A stretch of 64,000 bases of DNA from Oscillospiraceae bacterium (lineage in GTDB: Bacteria; Bacillota; Clostridia; Oscillospirales; Oscillospiraceae). A program made the translations under genes and the position numbers. Under the pieces are notes generated by a model, which was not told the origin of the DNA, did no database searches, and saw only the letters and a list, made by a program, of their open reading frames with translations. The stretch covers positions 1-64,000 of the forward strand of contig JAHAWY010000013.1 of assembly GCA_018385135.1 (NCBI GenBank), read 5' to 3'. Below are positions 7,232 through 15,444 of the stretch, piece by piece (within the stretch, counting starts at the first letter, position 1; every line of letters starts with the position of its first letter).

Positions 7232-7714
7232 ATGAAGCAGGGACTAGACCCCATCGAAAACGAAAGCTGTGAAACCTTGATACTCGGCTCTCTGCCGGGA
7301 GATATTTCGATAAAGCTACAGCAATACTACGCTCATCCGCGCAACCACTTTTGGCATATAGTTGCCGCGCTGTTGACCGAGCCGCTGTACGAGGATTACT
7401 CCGAACGCTGCGCGATGCTCCTTAGACATAAGGTTGCGCTTTGGGATGTTCTGCACGCTGCCGAGCGCGAAGGTTCGCTCGATTCAAGCATAAAAAACGG
7501 GCAGCCAAACGACCTTGAGCGCTTTTTGCGCGAGCACCCGCGCATACGACAGATCATATTAAACGGAAGTACCGCCGGAAAATGCTTTGAAAAGCACTTT
7601 CCAAATCTTGATATTCCGCACGTCGTTGTACGCTCAAGCAGCCCGATTCCCGCCAAGGAATGCAACACTCTTGAAGAAAAAACAGCCCTCTGGCGAAAGG
7701 CTTGGATTTTATAA
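7232..7714 (+). CDS. DNA-deoxyinosine (hypoxanthine) glycosylase, UDG superfamily
   Basis: A 160-residue protein of the uracil-DNA glycosylase superfamily, family 6 type (hypoxanthine-DNA glycosylase). The active-site region reads LGSLPGDIS near residue 20 followed by QQYYAHPRNHFW near residue 29, characteristic of this family. A C-terminal segment LNGSTAGKCFEKHF and VVRSSSPIP resembles the DNA-intercalating region. The enzyme removes hypoxanthine arising from deaminated adenine. Monocistronic, with an AAGGAGG site and its own promoter, followed by a terminator. Confidence 0.88.
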   Translation: MKQGLDPIENESCETLILGSLPGDISIKLQQYYAHPRNHFWHIVAALLTEPLYEDYSERCAMLLRHKVALWDVLHAAEREGSLDSSIKNGQPNDLERFLREHPRIRQIILNGSTAGKCFEKHFPNLDIPHVVVRSSSPIPAKECNTLEEKTALWRKAWIL

Positions 7715-7755
7715 GTCCCTCGCCAAAGGGCTGCCGCTTAAACGAATATAGCGCA

Positions 7756-7796
7756 AAAAACGCCGCTGCCCGTCTTATGACCGGAGCGGTGTTTTT
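7756..7796 (+). terminator. Terminator between the glycosylase and tetR genes
   Basis: Arms AAAAACGCCGCT and AGCGGTGTTTTT enclose a partly paired loop. T runs on both strands allow it to serve the convergent glycosylase and TetR genes. Confidence 0.7.
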
Positions 7797-7818
7797 CAGC
7801 AAAGCCCACATATGGTTT

Positions 7819-8469
7819 TCAGTTTCCGCGCAGGTAATAAAGTGCCATATCCTCAAGCTGCCTCAGCTCCTGCTCCGCGTGCGAAAAATCGTCGCCCGGC
7901 AGGATTTCGCCTCGTATAAACTTTTGCGAGAGAGCAATGATGCTGTGCGTAAGCGAGCGGTAAATCCCCTCATAGTCAAGCCCCGCTCTTATGCTCCCAT
8001 CGCTCACTCCCTTTTCGCAGGAGCTTTTAAAAACCTCGTGGATATCAACTATGCTCTGTTCATATTCGGAAAGGCTTTCCGGAAAAGGCTTTTCGCTCAA
8101 CAGCAGGCGGTCAAAGTCATCAAGAAACGCCATAAAGCGCGGCTGCTTTGAATATATCGCGCGCAAGAATCCGAGCTGACGTGAGATTTGCTCAAGCCCG
8201 CTGAGAGTCTCATATTCCTCTGAGTCAAAGCAGCCGTCAAAGAGCTTTTGCAGGTCTCGCCAAAGCAAAACGCCGACCTCAATGGCAATTGCTGTTTTTG
8301 TGCCGAAATACCTATAGAGTGACGCCACGCCTATCTCCGCCGCGTCGGCTATATCGGTCATTTTGATTTCTTCGATACCGTTTTGCAAAAACAGCTCCGC
8401 CGCGATTAATACAATGCGCTCTTTGCGCCGCTGCTGCAAGCCGCTCTTAACAACTTTGTGCTCTTTCAC
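7819..8469 (-). CDS. TetR/AcrR family transcriptional regulator
   Basis: 216 residues. The N-terminal helix-turn-helix reads AAELFLQNGIEEIKMTDIADAAEIGVASLYRYF split across residues 23-56, the standard TetR DNA-binding domain ending in LYRYFGTK. The C-terminal ligand-binding part is rich in aromatic and acidic residues and not assignable. It is divergent from the glycosyltransferase-like gene at 8561, and a 38-base palindrome spans the shared promoter region, so autoregulation and control of that neighbour are likely. Confidence 0.92.
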   Translation of the reverse strand: MKEHKVVKSGLQQRRKERIVLIAAELFLQNGIEEIKMTDIADAAEIGVASLYRYFGTKTAIAIEVGVLLWRDLQKLFDGCFDSEEYETLSGLEQISRQLGFLRAIYSKQPRFMAFLDDFDRLLLSEKPFPESLSEYEQSIVDIHEVFKSSCEKGVSDGSIRAGLDYEGIYRSLTHSIIALSQKFIRGEILPGDDFSHAEQELRQLEDMALYYLRGN

Positions 8470-8488
8470 TTGACAAAGCCTCCCGGTA

Positions 8489-8526
8489 ATGATAGATTAA
8501 CTATCAATTGATAGTCAATCTATCAT
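8489..8526. promoter_or_regulatory. 38-bp operator palindrome with two mirrored promoters
   Basis: The sequence is a nearly perfect palindrome centred on CAATTG, with half-sites ATGATAGATT and ACTATCA. On the plus strand TTAACT and TATCAT are 18 bases apart; on the minus strand TTGACT and TATCAT are 18 bases apart. So both face-to-face promoters are built from the palindrome itself. A TetR dimer or pair of dimers bound here would silence both directions. Confidence 0.75.
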
Positions 8527-8560
8527 AATTTCAAATATCTGTCAAGCGCAGGAGGGAAAA

Positions 8561-10027
8561 ATGGAACGCTCCAAAAGCATTTTCGGGAACGAGCTTTCGA
8601 CTAAGGACTATAAAAAAGCCCTACGAACGCAGAAAAAAAGTCTGCGCAAATTTGGCGACGACCGAAACAGGACTTATCACCTAAAAGCAGCGCCCACGCC
8701 GGCAATAGGTCAAGCGCTCGGAGTACGCTCCCTGCTCCCCTCCGCTGCGCCGCTCGGCAAGCTTGGCGGCAAAAGCGTTATAGTCGGCAGCATCCGCATG
8801 GGCTTTGGGCACTACCGCATTTCAATGGCAATGGCGTCAGCCGCGCGCTCTATGGGCTATGAGCCTTATTGGATGGATCTATGCTCCTATGATGACACGA
8901 GCTGCGGCAAGATCATTTCTCACCAAAACGACCTGTACTCACTCGGCTCGCGCATTTCGCAGCGCTCTAAGCTGTTCAACAGCCTTGTCTGGGAGCCGAT
9001 GAACAGTGAGGGTTTTCGCAAGCTTTCTTATAACGCCGCCGACCAGAAAAATTCCGAGCTGATGACAGCCGTTTTCGGCGATCTTGACAAGGATACTCCC
9101 TTTATTGCAACGCACGCATGGACGGCGCAGGCGGCTTTGCACGCGGGAATGACCCATGTTGTAAACGCCATTCCCGACAATTGGCAGATGGCGCTGCACC
9201 TTGCCGAGGGTGCAATACACACGATACAGACTCCCTCCGCCTTCCTTGGCTACAAAACTTTGCACGGCATGGATAAAAAGCGCGTTTTGCGCCCCATGCC
9301 TGACGGCAGCCTTGTTTACACAGGTCACTATGTAGACCATGAGCTTGTCGCCGGAATTGATGAGGACTGCGCTGCCCGCCGCAAGCGTTTAGCGAATAAT
9401 GAGCCTTTGCGCTGTCTGCTCAGTGTCGGCGGCGCGGGCGCGCAGGAAAACCTATTTCTCGGCATCATTGAACAGCTTATCCCTCATATCCGTTCGGGAC
9501 GGGCTTCTCTCTTTCTAAGCGTCGGCGACCACATTGAAATGTGGGAGTCTCTCAGCGCCAAGGTAAAGGGACTGAAGGAGCTGTCTACGCTTCATTTTAA
9601 CAATTTCGCAGAAACAAGCGCTTTTGCCGACGCTGCAAGAGGGCAGAGCGTTTACGGAGTCCACGTTTTCGGCGACAGTGACATTTTCGGTGCGGTCTAC
9701 GCAACAAATCTGCTGATGCGCGCAAGCGATATCCTAATCACCAAGCCCAGCGAGCTCTCGTTTTACCCCATCCCCAAGCTGATGATCCACCGCGTGGGCG
9801 GTCACGAGGCGTGGGGCGCTATCCGCAGCGCCGAGGTTGGCGACGGCACATATGAGTGCCAAACTCTGCCCGAAATCCTCGCCATGCTCGACCTAATGCT
9901 GACAGACGGCGAGGTACTCGACAATATGTGCGCCCACATTCTTACAGCGCGCGACGCCGGCATTTATAACGGCGCTTACCGCGCGGTCGAGCTTGCCGTT
10001 AACGGAATCGAGAAACAGCGTGCTTAG
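8561..10027 (+). CDS. Putative glycosyltransferase, MGDG-synthase/MurG (GT28-like) fold
   Basis: 488 residues. After a basic N-terminal 75 residues comes GSIRMGFGHYRISMAMASAA, similar to the GGGHxxxA loop region of monogalactosyldiacylglycerol synthases and MurG. Further on are LLSVGGAGAQEN near residue 290 and TKPSELSFYPIPK near residue 405, which match the pattern of a C-terminal UDP-sugar-binding domain (the KPSEL segment resembles the KPGG of GT28). No signal peptide or membrane segment is seen. Control by the adjacent TetR regulator is likely. The acceptor is unknown; a lipid or cell-envelope glycan is a guess. Confidence 0.6.
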   Translation: MERSKSIFGNELSTKDYKKALRTQKKSLRKFGDDRNRTYHLKAAPTPAIGQALGVRSLLPSAAPLGKLGGKSVIVGSIRMGFGHYRISMAMASAARSMGYEPYWMDLCSYDDTSCGKIISHQNDLYSLGSRISQRSKLFNSLVWEPMNSEGFRKLSYNAADQKNSELMTAVFGDLDKDTPFIATHAWTAQAALHAGMTHVVNAIPDNWQMALHLAEGAIHTIQTPSAFLGYKTLHGMDKKRVLRPMPDGSLVYTGHYVDHELVAGIDEDCAARRKRLANNEPLRCLLSVGGAGAQENLFLGIIEQLIPHIRSGRASLFLSVGDHIEMWESLSAKVKGLKELSTLHFNNFAETSAFADAARGQSVYGVHVFGDSDIFGAVYATNLLMRASDILITKPSELSFYPIPKLMIHRVGGHEAWGAIRSAEVGDGTYECQTLPEILAMLDLMLTDGEVLDNMCAHILTARDAGIYNGAYRAVELAVNGIEKQRA

Positions 10028-10128
10028 GCAAAACCGGCTTATAGCTTCGTCACTCGTAACAAGCAGGTCTTTGCTGTTCTGACAATTATGATATGTTTTT
10101 GCCAATTCGACTGTTTTTGCAAAAAGCC

Positions 10129-10157
10129 TTGCATTTGGCGCTGTATGTGGGTATAAT
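10129..10157 (+). promoter_or_regulatory. Promoter of the DUF1858 gene
   Basis: TTGCAT, a 17-base spacer and a perfect TATAAT (10152-10157), about 30 bases before the start. Good sigma-A promoter. Confidence 0.75.
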
Positions 10158-10187
10158 CCTTATATATTCTTTCGGGAGGTGTGCACA

Positions 10188-10421
10188 TTGTATACTATAA
10201 CTAAACAATCACTTCTTATGGAAGTTTTGGAAAATGCCCCGCAGACAGCTCCTTTCTTCAACGCCATCGGTATGCACTGCCTGACCTGCGCTCTTGCAGA
10301 GGACGAAAATGTTGAGCAGGCATGTGCGGCTCACGGCTTTGACGCTGACGACTTTGTTATGCAGGTCAACAACTTTCTCAAGCAGCAGGAGGAGCTTAAA
10401 AACGCCGGCAAAAACGACTGA
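10188..10421 (+). CDS. DUF1858 protein (hybrid-cluster-associated redox disulfide type)
   Basis: I start this at TTG 10188, seven bases after GGGAGGT; the ORF track's GTG at 10179 overlaps the binding site. The 77-residue product has the DUF1858 pattern: ITKQSLLMEVLE, then GMHCLTCALAEDENVEQAC with the CxxC pair near residue 30. Proteins of this family are small thiol-disulfide proteins, often next to hybrid cluster protein genes, but no hcp is seen here. Monocistronic with its own promoter and terminator. Confidence 0.85.
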   Translation: MYTITKQSLLMEVLENAPQTAPFFNAIGMHCLTCALAEDENVEQACAAHGFDADDFVMQVNNFLKQQEELKNAGKND

Positions 10422-10432
10422 AAAAACTGCTG

Positions 10433-10466
10433 CAAGCCGCCTCATAAAGCATGAGGCGGCTTGTTT
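10433..10466 (+). terminator. Terminator after the DUF1858 gene
   Basis: Perfect arms CAAGCCGCCTCAT and ATGAGGCGGCTTG with an AAAGC loop, followed by TTTC. It lies 12 bases after the stop. Confidence 0.8.
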
Positions 10467-10483
10467 CATAAACGGAGGTTCTC

Positions 10484-11179
10484 ATGTCCGAAATCAAGCT
10501 ATCTAAGCGTCTCGCCGCTATCGCAAAGCTCGTGCCGCAAAGCGGCGGTGCTGCCGATATCGGCACAGATCACGGGCTGATAGCGGTCTGGCTTTGCCTG
10601 CGCGGGCAAGAGCGCGTCATCGCGGCGGATATAAACCGCGAGCCTCTTGAGCATGCGCGGCAAACTGCAAAAGAGCACGCCTGCGAGGAAAAAATCAGCT
10701 TTGTTCTCTGCAACGGGCTGGAGAGCATTGATGAGAGCGCGGCAGACAGCATCATAATCGCCGGAATGGGCGGCGAGCTTATCGCCGATATTCTCGCGCA
10801 AGCGCCGTGGTCAAAGAAAAAGACGCTCATTTTGCAGCCTATGACAAAAGCAGACGAGCTGCGAAAATGGCTGTTTGAAAGCGGATATAAAATCACTCAC
10901 GAGGAGCTTGTTTTCGACGGCAGGCTTTACGAGATCATTACAGCCACCGGCGGAGAGGACTTGCCCTACTCCCCCGCCGAATACTTAACGGGGCATCACG
11001 AGCTTATTGCCGGTGACCCGCTTTTCCCCCAAAGACTTGACGGGCTGACCGAAAAGCTCCGCCGCGCCATAGCAGGGCTTGAGAGCGCCGCGGCAGACCA
11101 AGCCGAACGTCTGCACTCGCAGCGCGAGCTGCTTGACGAACTTTTGAAAATGCAATCGGGAGCAGGAGGAGAAAAATGA
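10484..11179 (+). CDS. trmK: tRNA (adenine22-N1)-methyltransferase TrmK
   Basis: 231 residues. The class I SAM-binding motif ADIGTDHGLIAVWL is near residue 28, with AADINREPLE near residue 46 and IIAGMGGELIADIL near residue 90; LQPMTKADELRKWL near residue 115 is typical for the TrmK/YqfN family. It methylates A22 in the D-loop of tRNA. The family is commonly followed by a Nif3-family gene, as here, where the next start overlaps by ATGA. GGAGG lies in front of the start. Confidence 0.92.
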   Translation: MSEIKLSKRLAAIAKLVPQSGGAADIGTDHGLIAVWLCLRGQERVIAADINREPLEHARQTAKEHACEEKISFVLCNGLESIDESAADSIIIAGMGGELIADILAQAPWSKKKTLILQPMTKADELRKWLFESGYKITHEELVFDGRLYEIITATGGEDLPYSPAEYLTGHHELIAGDPLFPQRLDGLTEKLRRAIAGLESAAADQAERLHSQRELLDELLKMQSGAGGEK

Positions 11180-11964
11180 CTAAGGTTCGGGATATAGTAA
11201 ACTACTTCGCACAGCTTGTGCCGCCGGAGATGAAAATGGATTTTGACAACGTTGGGCTCCTCGTTGGTCTAAACGAGTGCGAGGTAAAGCGCGCGCTGGT
11301 AGCGCTGGATATAACCGACGATGTTATTGATGAGGCAATAGGGCAAAACGCTCAGATAATCCTCTCCCACCACCCGCTTTTCTTCGATTTGAAGCAGGTA
11401 AACGATGACGATTGTGTCGGGCGAAAGATCGCGCTGCTCCTGCGAAACGGCGTCTCCGCGCTCTGCCAGCACACCAACCTCGACTCGGTAGATGGCGGCG
11501 TTAACGACGCGCTTGCGCGTGCGCTTAAAGTGACGGTAGAGGGCAGGCTTGAGGAGCATATCAGCTCTATCGGTGTGCCTTACGGCTGCGGACGCTACGG
11601 ACACCTGCAAAAGCCCATGCCGCTCGGCGAGTTTTTAGCCTTTGCCAAAAGCGCGCTTAAAACAAACGGAATACGCTATTGCGACGCGGGACGTGTCGTT
11701 CATAAAATCGCCCTTTGCGGCGGCAGCGGCGGAGAATACATCGAAACCGCCGCGGCGCTCGGCTGCGATACCATCGTAACCGCCGACCTTAAATACCACC
11801 AGCTTCTTCTCGCAAAGGAGCTTCGGCTGAACGCACTGGACGCAGACCACTTCTGCACAGAAAATGTCGTTGTACCCGTGCTGGCGGAGATGCTCAAGGT
11901 CGGCTTTCCCGATGTGGAGGTGCGCATCTCCGAAGTGCACGGTCAAACGGCACGGTTTTTCTGA
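11176..11964 (+). CDS. Nif3-like dinuclear metal-centre hexameric protein
   Basis: 262 residues, the short form of the NIF3/YqfO family without the central PII-like insert. Metal ligand motifs are SHHPLFF near residue 56, CQHTNLDSVDGG near residue 97 and DADHFCTENVVV near residue 217. Members form toroidal hexamers with two metal ions per subunit; a GTP cyclohydrolase I-type activity has been reported for some and the role is generally uncertain. Overlaps trmK by four bases, a pairing conserved in Firmicutes. Confidence 0.9.
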   Translation: MTKVRDIVNYFAQLVPPEMKMDFDNVGLLVGLNECEVKRALVALDITDDVIDEAIGQNAQIILSHHPLFFDLKQVNDDDCVGRKIALLLRNGVSALCQHTNLDSVDGGVNDALARALKVTVEGRLEEHISSIGVPYGCGRYGHLQKPMPLGEFLAFAKSALKTNGIRYCDAGRVVHKIALCGGSGGEYIETAAALGCDTIVTADLKYHQLLLAKELRLNALDADHFCTENVVVPVLAEMLKVGFPDVEVRISEVHGQTARFF

Positions 11965-12044
11965 TTTGAAGGATTTTCGATAAAAACAGCTACACGCCGC
12001 AGCAGACCAAAGGCAGCACCATAATCGCATTGTGAACGAACGAT

Positions 12045-12090
12045 AAAAGGCAAGCCCATCTGTTTAAAACAGACGGGCTTGCCTTTTTTA
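12045..12090. terminator. Bidirectional terminator between nif3 and the CDF gene
   Basis: Long arms AAAAGGCAAGCCCATCTGT and ACAGACGGGCTTGCCTTTTT with a TTAAA loop; T/A runs on both sides fit termination of both convergent genes. Confidence 0.88.
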
Positions 12091-12097
12091 GTCTTTC

Positions 12098-13264
12098 CTA
12101 CAGCACCATTGAGCGGTCACATTTTATCACGCAGTTGTGGTTGGGAAGCTTTTTGGAAACCTCCTCGCCGATTTTTCGCTTCAGCTCCTCGTCCCTGCAT
12201 TTAAGATTAAACGGAACAACGACATCGAAAATCAGATTTGTATGCGTATCACCGGGGACATATCGAAAGTCATGTATAGAGAGGCTATTATCAAGCTCTT
12301 TGACGGTTTGACTGACAGTATTTTTAAGCTCCCTAAGACGCTCGTCATCGGTATCTATGGGGTCGAAATGTATTACAGCCTCGCAGCCAAGGCTGTCCTG
12401 GAGCTTGTTTTCCAAATCGTCGATTATGCTATGAGCTTTAAAAACATCTATGTTAGAGGGCATCTCCGCGTGCAGGGAGATCATACATCTGCCCGGACCG
12501 TAGTCGTGCACGACAAGGTCGTGCATACCGGCAACGGCAGGCTCTGCGGTAACTATGCTTTCAATTTCATCAACGAAGCTTTGCTCGGGCGGAACTCCCA
12601 GCAGCGGGGCGATAGTATCCTTGGCGGACATCATGCCCGAATAGAGGATAAAGGCTGAAACGAGCAGCCCCATGTAGCTGTCAAGCGATATTCCGGCAGC
12701 GCGCGATATTACAAGCGCAGCGAGAACCGCGCTTGTGGAAATCATATCCGAAAGGCTGTCAACAGCAGTTGCCTTCATGGCGGCAGAGCCGAAAAACTTT
12801 GAAAGCTTGTAATTGTAAAGTGCCATATAGAGCTTAACCAACACCGAGCCGATAAGTATAAGTATCGTTGCCATGCCCTGTTCGGGAGCCTCCTGCGAGC
12901 CTATGCTCTTAAAGGAGCTGAGCGCAAGTTCAAAGCCCATTAGAATTATCGCAATGGAAACGACGAAGCCCGTTATATACTCAACGCGTCCATGCCCGAA
13001 TGGATGCTCCGGATCCGGCTTTTTGCCGGAGAGCTTAAAGCCAATCATTGCAACCACGGAGGAGCCTGCGTCGCCGAGATTGTTGAAGGCATCCGCAATA
13101 ACAGCAACCGAGCCGCTAAGCAGTGCCGCCGTGAGCTTTGCGGCAAAAAGAATGATATTGAGCGCAATGCCCAAAGCACCGCTCAAAACGCCGCAGCGTC
13201 CCCGCAAAGCCGCGTCTGTCGGGCTTGCGCCTGACGCTCTGAGTCTTTTTAAATACAGAAGCAC
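12098..13264 (-). CDS. Cation diffusion facilitator family transporter, possibly Mn2+ type
   Basis: 388 residues, starting at GTG with GGGGGA four bases before. Six membrane segments fall between residues 25 and 225, followed by a cytoplasmic domain of about 160 residues. The metal site motif in TM2 reads FNNLGD (NxxxD where Zn transporters have HxxxD), and TM5 has VDSLSD (DxxxD). N/D at these places is typical of manganese CDF exporters rather than zinc ones. HPFGHGR follows TM2 as in the family. The C-terminal region is longer than the basic CDF domain and may carry a second ferredoxin-like fold. Monocistronic. Confidence 0.88.
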   Translation of the reverse strand: MLLYLKRLRASGASPTDAALRGRCGVLSGALGIALNIILFAAKLTAALLSGSVAVIADAFNNLGDAGSSVVAMIGFKLSGKKPDPEHPFGHGRVEYITGFVVSIAIILMGFELALSSFKSIGSQEAPEQGMATILILIGSVLVKLYMALYNYKLSKFFGSAAMKATAVDSLSDMISTSAVLAALVISRAAGISLDSYMGLLVSAFILYSGMMSAKDTIAPLLGVPPEQSFVDEIESIVTAEPAVAGMHDLVVHDYGPGRCMISLHAEMPSNIDVFKAHSIIDDLENKLQDSLGCEAVIHFDPIDTDDERLRELKNTVSQTVKELDNSLSIHDFRYVPGDTHTNLIFDVVVPFNLKCRDEELKRKIGEEVSKKLPNHNCVIKCDRSMVL

Positions 13265-13350
13265 ACTTTATCCCCCAATCAAAAAAATCTATCCCGCGAT
13301 AGGTGTTCACTCATAGTAATCTCCGCAAGCTGCGCTGTCAAGTGTTTTGT

Positions 13351-13818
13351 TCAGCCCTCAGAGCTGTATTTTCGCTCAAGCTCAAGCAGAAGCTTTTTCA
13401 TATCAAGCCCGCCTGCATAGCCTATCATCGCTCCGCTCGCGCCTATAACACGGTGGCACGGGGTGATTATGCAAACAGGGTTTTTGTTGTTAGCCCCGCC
13501 CACGGCTCGGCAGGCTTTTTCGTTGCCAACAGCGGCGGCAATGTCCTTATAGCTGCGCGTCTCGCCATAGGGAATGTCGCGCAGCGCCGCCCAAACTCTT
13601 TCCTGGAACTCCGTTCCGTGGGTTTCTACGGGAACGTCAAACTCACGGCGTGTGCCGCCGAAGTATTCCGTCAGCTCTCTCGCCGTTTCATCACACAGCG
13701 GCGACGCTTCGCCGCCGACGGGAAGCTCGGTGCGGCTAATCTCCGTAACGGTGCGCTCATTGCAGCATATTCTCAAATTTCCACACGGAAAGCTGTAAAC
13801 AGCGCAGGCAATATTCAT
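13351..13818 (-). CDS. ogt: Methylated-DNA-[protein]-cysteine S-methyltransferase
   Basis: 155 residues, normal Ogt length. The active-site motif IITPCHRVIG is near residue 118 with the acceptor cysteine in PCHRV; the helix-turn-helix GETRSYKDIAAAVG lies near residue 84. It repairs O6-alkylguanine by irreversible transfer of the alkyl group. It stands 20 bases after the HAD phosphatase gene on the same strand and may be co-transcribed. Confidence 0.94.
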   Translation of the reverse strand: MNIACAVYSFPCGNLRICCNERTVTEISRTELPVGGEASPLCDETARELTEYFGGTRREFDVPVETHGTEFQERVWAALRDIPYGETRSYKDIAAAVGNEKACRAVGGANNKNPVCIITPCHRVIGASGAMIGYAGGLDMKKLLLELERKYSSEG

Positions 13819-13838
13819 ATACTCACCTCAAAACAGCG

Positions 13839-14726
13839 TCATTTAGCGCGCTCCCACGCCTCGCGCTTTTCACGTTCTTTCTCCGCCTGCGCCCTCTCAA
13901 TACTCTCAATATGCAGCCGAACGCTCGCGTTTTTCGCCGCCGCCTCGTCCACATAGGCAAAAACCGCTTTTTCCAGCGCCTTGCCCTTTGAGTAATCCGC
14001 AGGCAGCACCAAATCGACCCTGCCCTGTATGATCAGGTCGTTAACAGCATTTTTCTCCTCCTGATATACGGCAATCGAGTGTCCGCCGTTAGCGCGAACC
14101 AGCTTCATGCAGGGAACGTCCGTTAGTCCGTCTCCGATGTAGACCATGTTGCGAAAGGGCACGGGGCGCTTATCCTCAGGCATATATTCATTCAGCCGCC
14201 TATTATCGGTAACGTCCATAATACCCTTGTTTATACGAAACAGAAACTGCGTCTTGCTCGTGAAATTCACCGCCATCGCAGGCCAGCACGGCTCGCCGCA
14301 GTCATCATAGCAAAATTCGGCGGCAAAGATCCCGTCAAACTCCTTTGCTATGGGCGTACCCTCGATTATCTCCTTCAGACCGGAGGAAATTATGTAGTGC
14401 CGCGCTTCCATGCCGCGTTTGTCGGCATAGTCATTCACCCGCTTGAACCATGTTTTAACGCCGTCAAAAAGCTTAACATCCTTGCCCAGTGCCTGGAGGG
14501 TCTCGCGTGTAAACAGCATTTTGCCGCGCGCCTGCTTGCACATAACGTACATATACGCCAAAATTTGGTCCATGTTGTTTTTGACCATCATTTCGTTGCA
14601 TTTAGCCCAAAATTCCTCCGCTTCCATTTTTATGCCGGGAATGAAGCCGTATTCCTGCATATCCTTTGGAGATAGGGTTTTATCAAAGTCATACATCAAC
14701 GCAAAAATCGGTCTGTTCTCGTTCAT
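13839..14726 (-). CDS. HAD-superfamily phosphatase (phosphoserine phosphatase-like)
   Basis: 295 residues from the ATG that follows GGGAGGA; the track start is 11 codons further upstream. Motif I reads MYDFDKTLS near residue 9, motif II IISSG near residue 112, and motif III/IV YIGDGLTDVPCMK near residue 203. A helical cap of about 90 residues follows motif I, and a charged helical tail (ERAQAEKEREKREA) closes the protein. HAD hydrolase activity is clear, the substrate is not. It overlaps the ThpR gene by ATGA. Confidence 0.85.
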   Translation of the reverse strand: MNENRPIFALMYDFDKTLSPKDMQEYGFIPGIKMEAEEFWAKCNEMMVKNNMDQILAYMYVMCKQARGKMLFTRETLQALGKDVKLFDGVKTWFKRVNDYADKRGMEARHYIISSGLKEIIEGTPIAKEFDGIFAAEFCYDDCGEPCWPAMAVNFTSKTQFLFRINKGIMDVTDNRRLNEYMPEDKRPVPFRNMVYIGDGLTDVPCMKLVRANGGHSIAVYQEEKNAVNDLIIQGRVDLVLPADYSKGKALEKAVFAYVDEAAAKNASVRLHIESIERAQAEKEREKREAWERAK

Positions 14727-15226
14727 CTCAGTGTCCTCCCATAAACCTCGGTGTAGCAAAGCTTTCCGTTTATGCGCTCAGACTTCATCAGCGATATGCG
14801 CGAAACGCTCATCGTTGTTTCGGGTATGTTCAGCCTTATCGGCTTATCGGCAGCCACCTGCCGCGCCAGCGTGATATGTGGCTTAAACTCGCGGTTTTCA
14901 ATTTCAAAGCCCTGCTCGCGCAGTCCGTTTTGAATTCTATCGGCAAGAGCCTCCAGCTTTTCGCAGCGCTTAATGCCCGCCCAGTAAAGCGCACCGAAGC
15001 GTCCCGATCCGCCGATGGTGATATCGAAGCTCTCGTCCGCGCACTCGTCGATAACGCCGCGCACAGAGCGAAGCCTATCACTTTCGCCAATGAAGGCAAG
15101 CGTAAGATGCAGGTTTTCAGGGCGAGTGAAGTATCCCTCCTCCGCCTGAGCGCGAAGCTCATTAATCGCGCCAAGCAGTACGCTTTTAACTTCGTCGGAA
15201 AACTGTATTGCAATAAAGAGTCTCAT
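14723..15226 (-). CDS. thpR: RNA 2',3'-cyclic phosphodiesterase (2H family)
   Basis: 167 residues with the two catalytic HxT motifs of the 2H phosphoesterases: HLTLAFIG near residue 40 and HITLAR near residue 123. The starting MRLFIAIQFS is typical of ThpR/LigT. The enzyme opens 2',3'-cyclic phosphates on RNA ends. First gene of a small operon with the HAD phosphatase and ogt. Confidence 0.93.
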   Translation of the reverse strand: MRLFIAIQFSDEVKSVLLGAINELRAQAEEGYFTRPENLHLTLAFIGESDRLRSVRGVIDECADESFDITIGGSGRFGALYWAGIKRCEKLEALADRIQNGLREQGFEIENREFKPHITLARQVAADKPIRLNIPETTMSVSRISLMKSERINGKLCYTEVYGRTLR

Positions 15227-15389
15227 AGCGGACGCTCCGTTCTTTAAGCATTGATGTTTAGCAATATAAGCTGATTATACAGCATAAGCGGCAATATGTC
15301 ATTCAAAAACACGCAGCATTCCTTTTAACTTAAAGTGTTGGTTTAGGTCTATTTGAAAGACCTCAGTCAATTTGGCGGAAACGAGCATA

Positions 15390-15424
15390 GGGAAGGCTCC
15401 ATCTGCTAAGACGGAGCCTTCCTT
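15390..15424. terminator. Hairpin between thpR promoter region and the terpene-cyclase-like gene
   Basis: Arms GGAAGGCTCC and GGAGCCTTCC enclose a 12-base partly paired loop. It lies 20 bases past the stop of the minus-strand gene at 15445. The U tract is short, so it is a moderate terminator. Confidence 0.65.
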
Positions 15425-15444
15425 AAAGCCCAATCAGTTTTATT

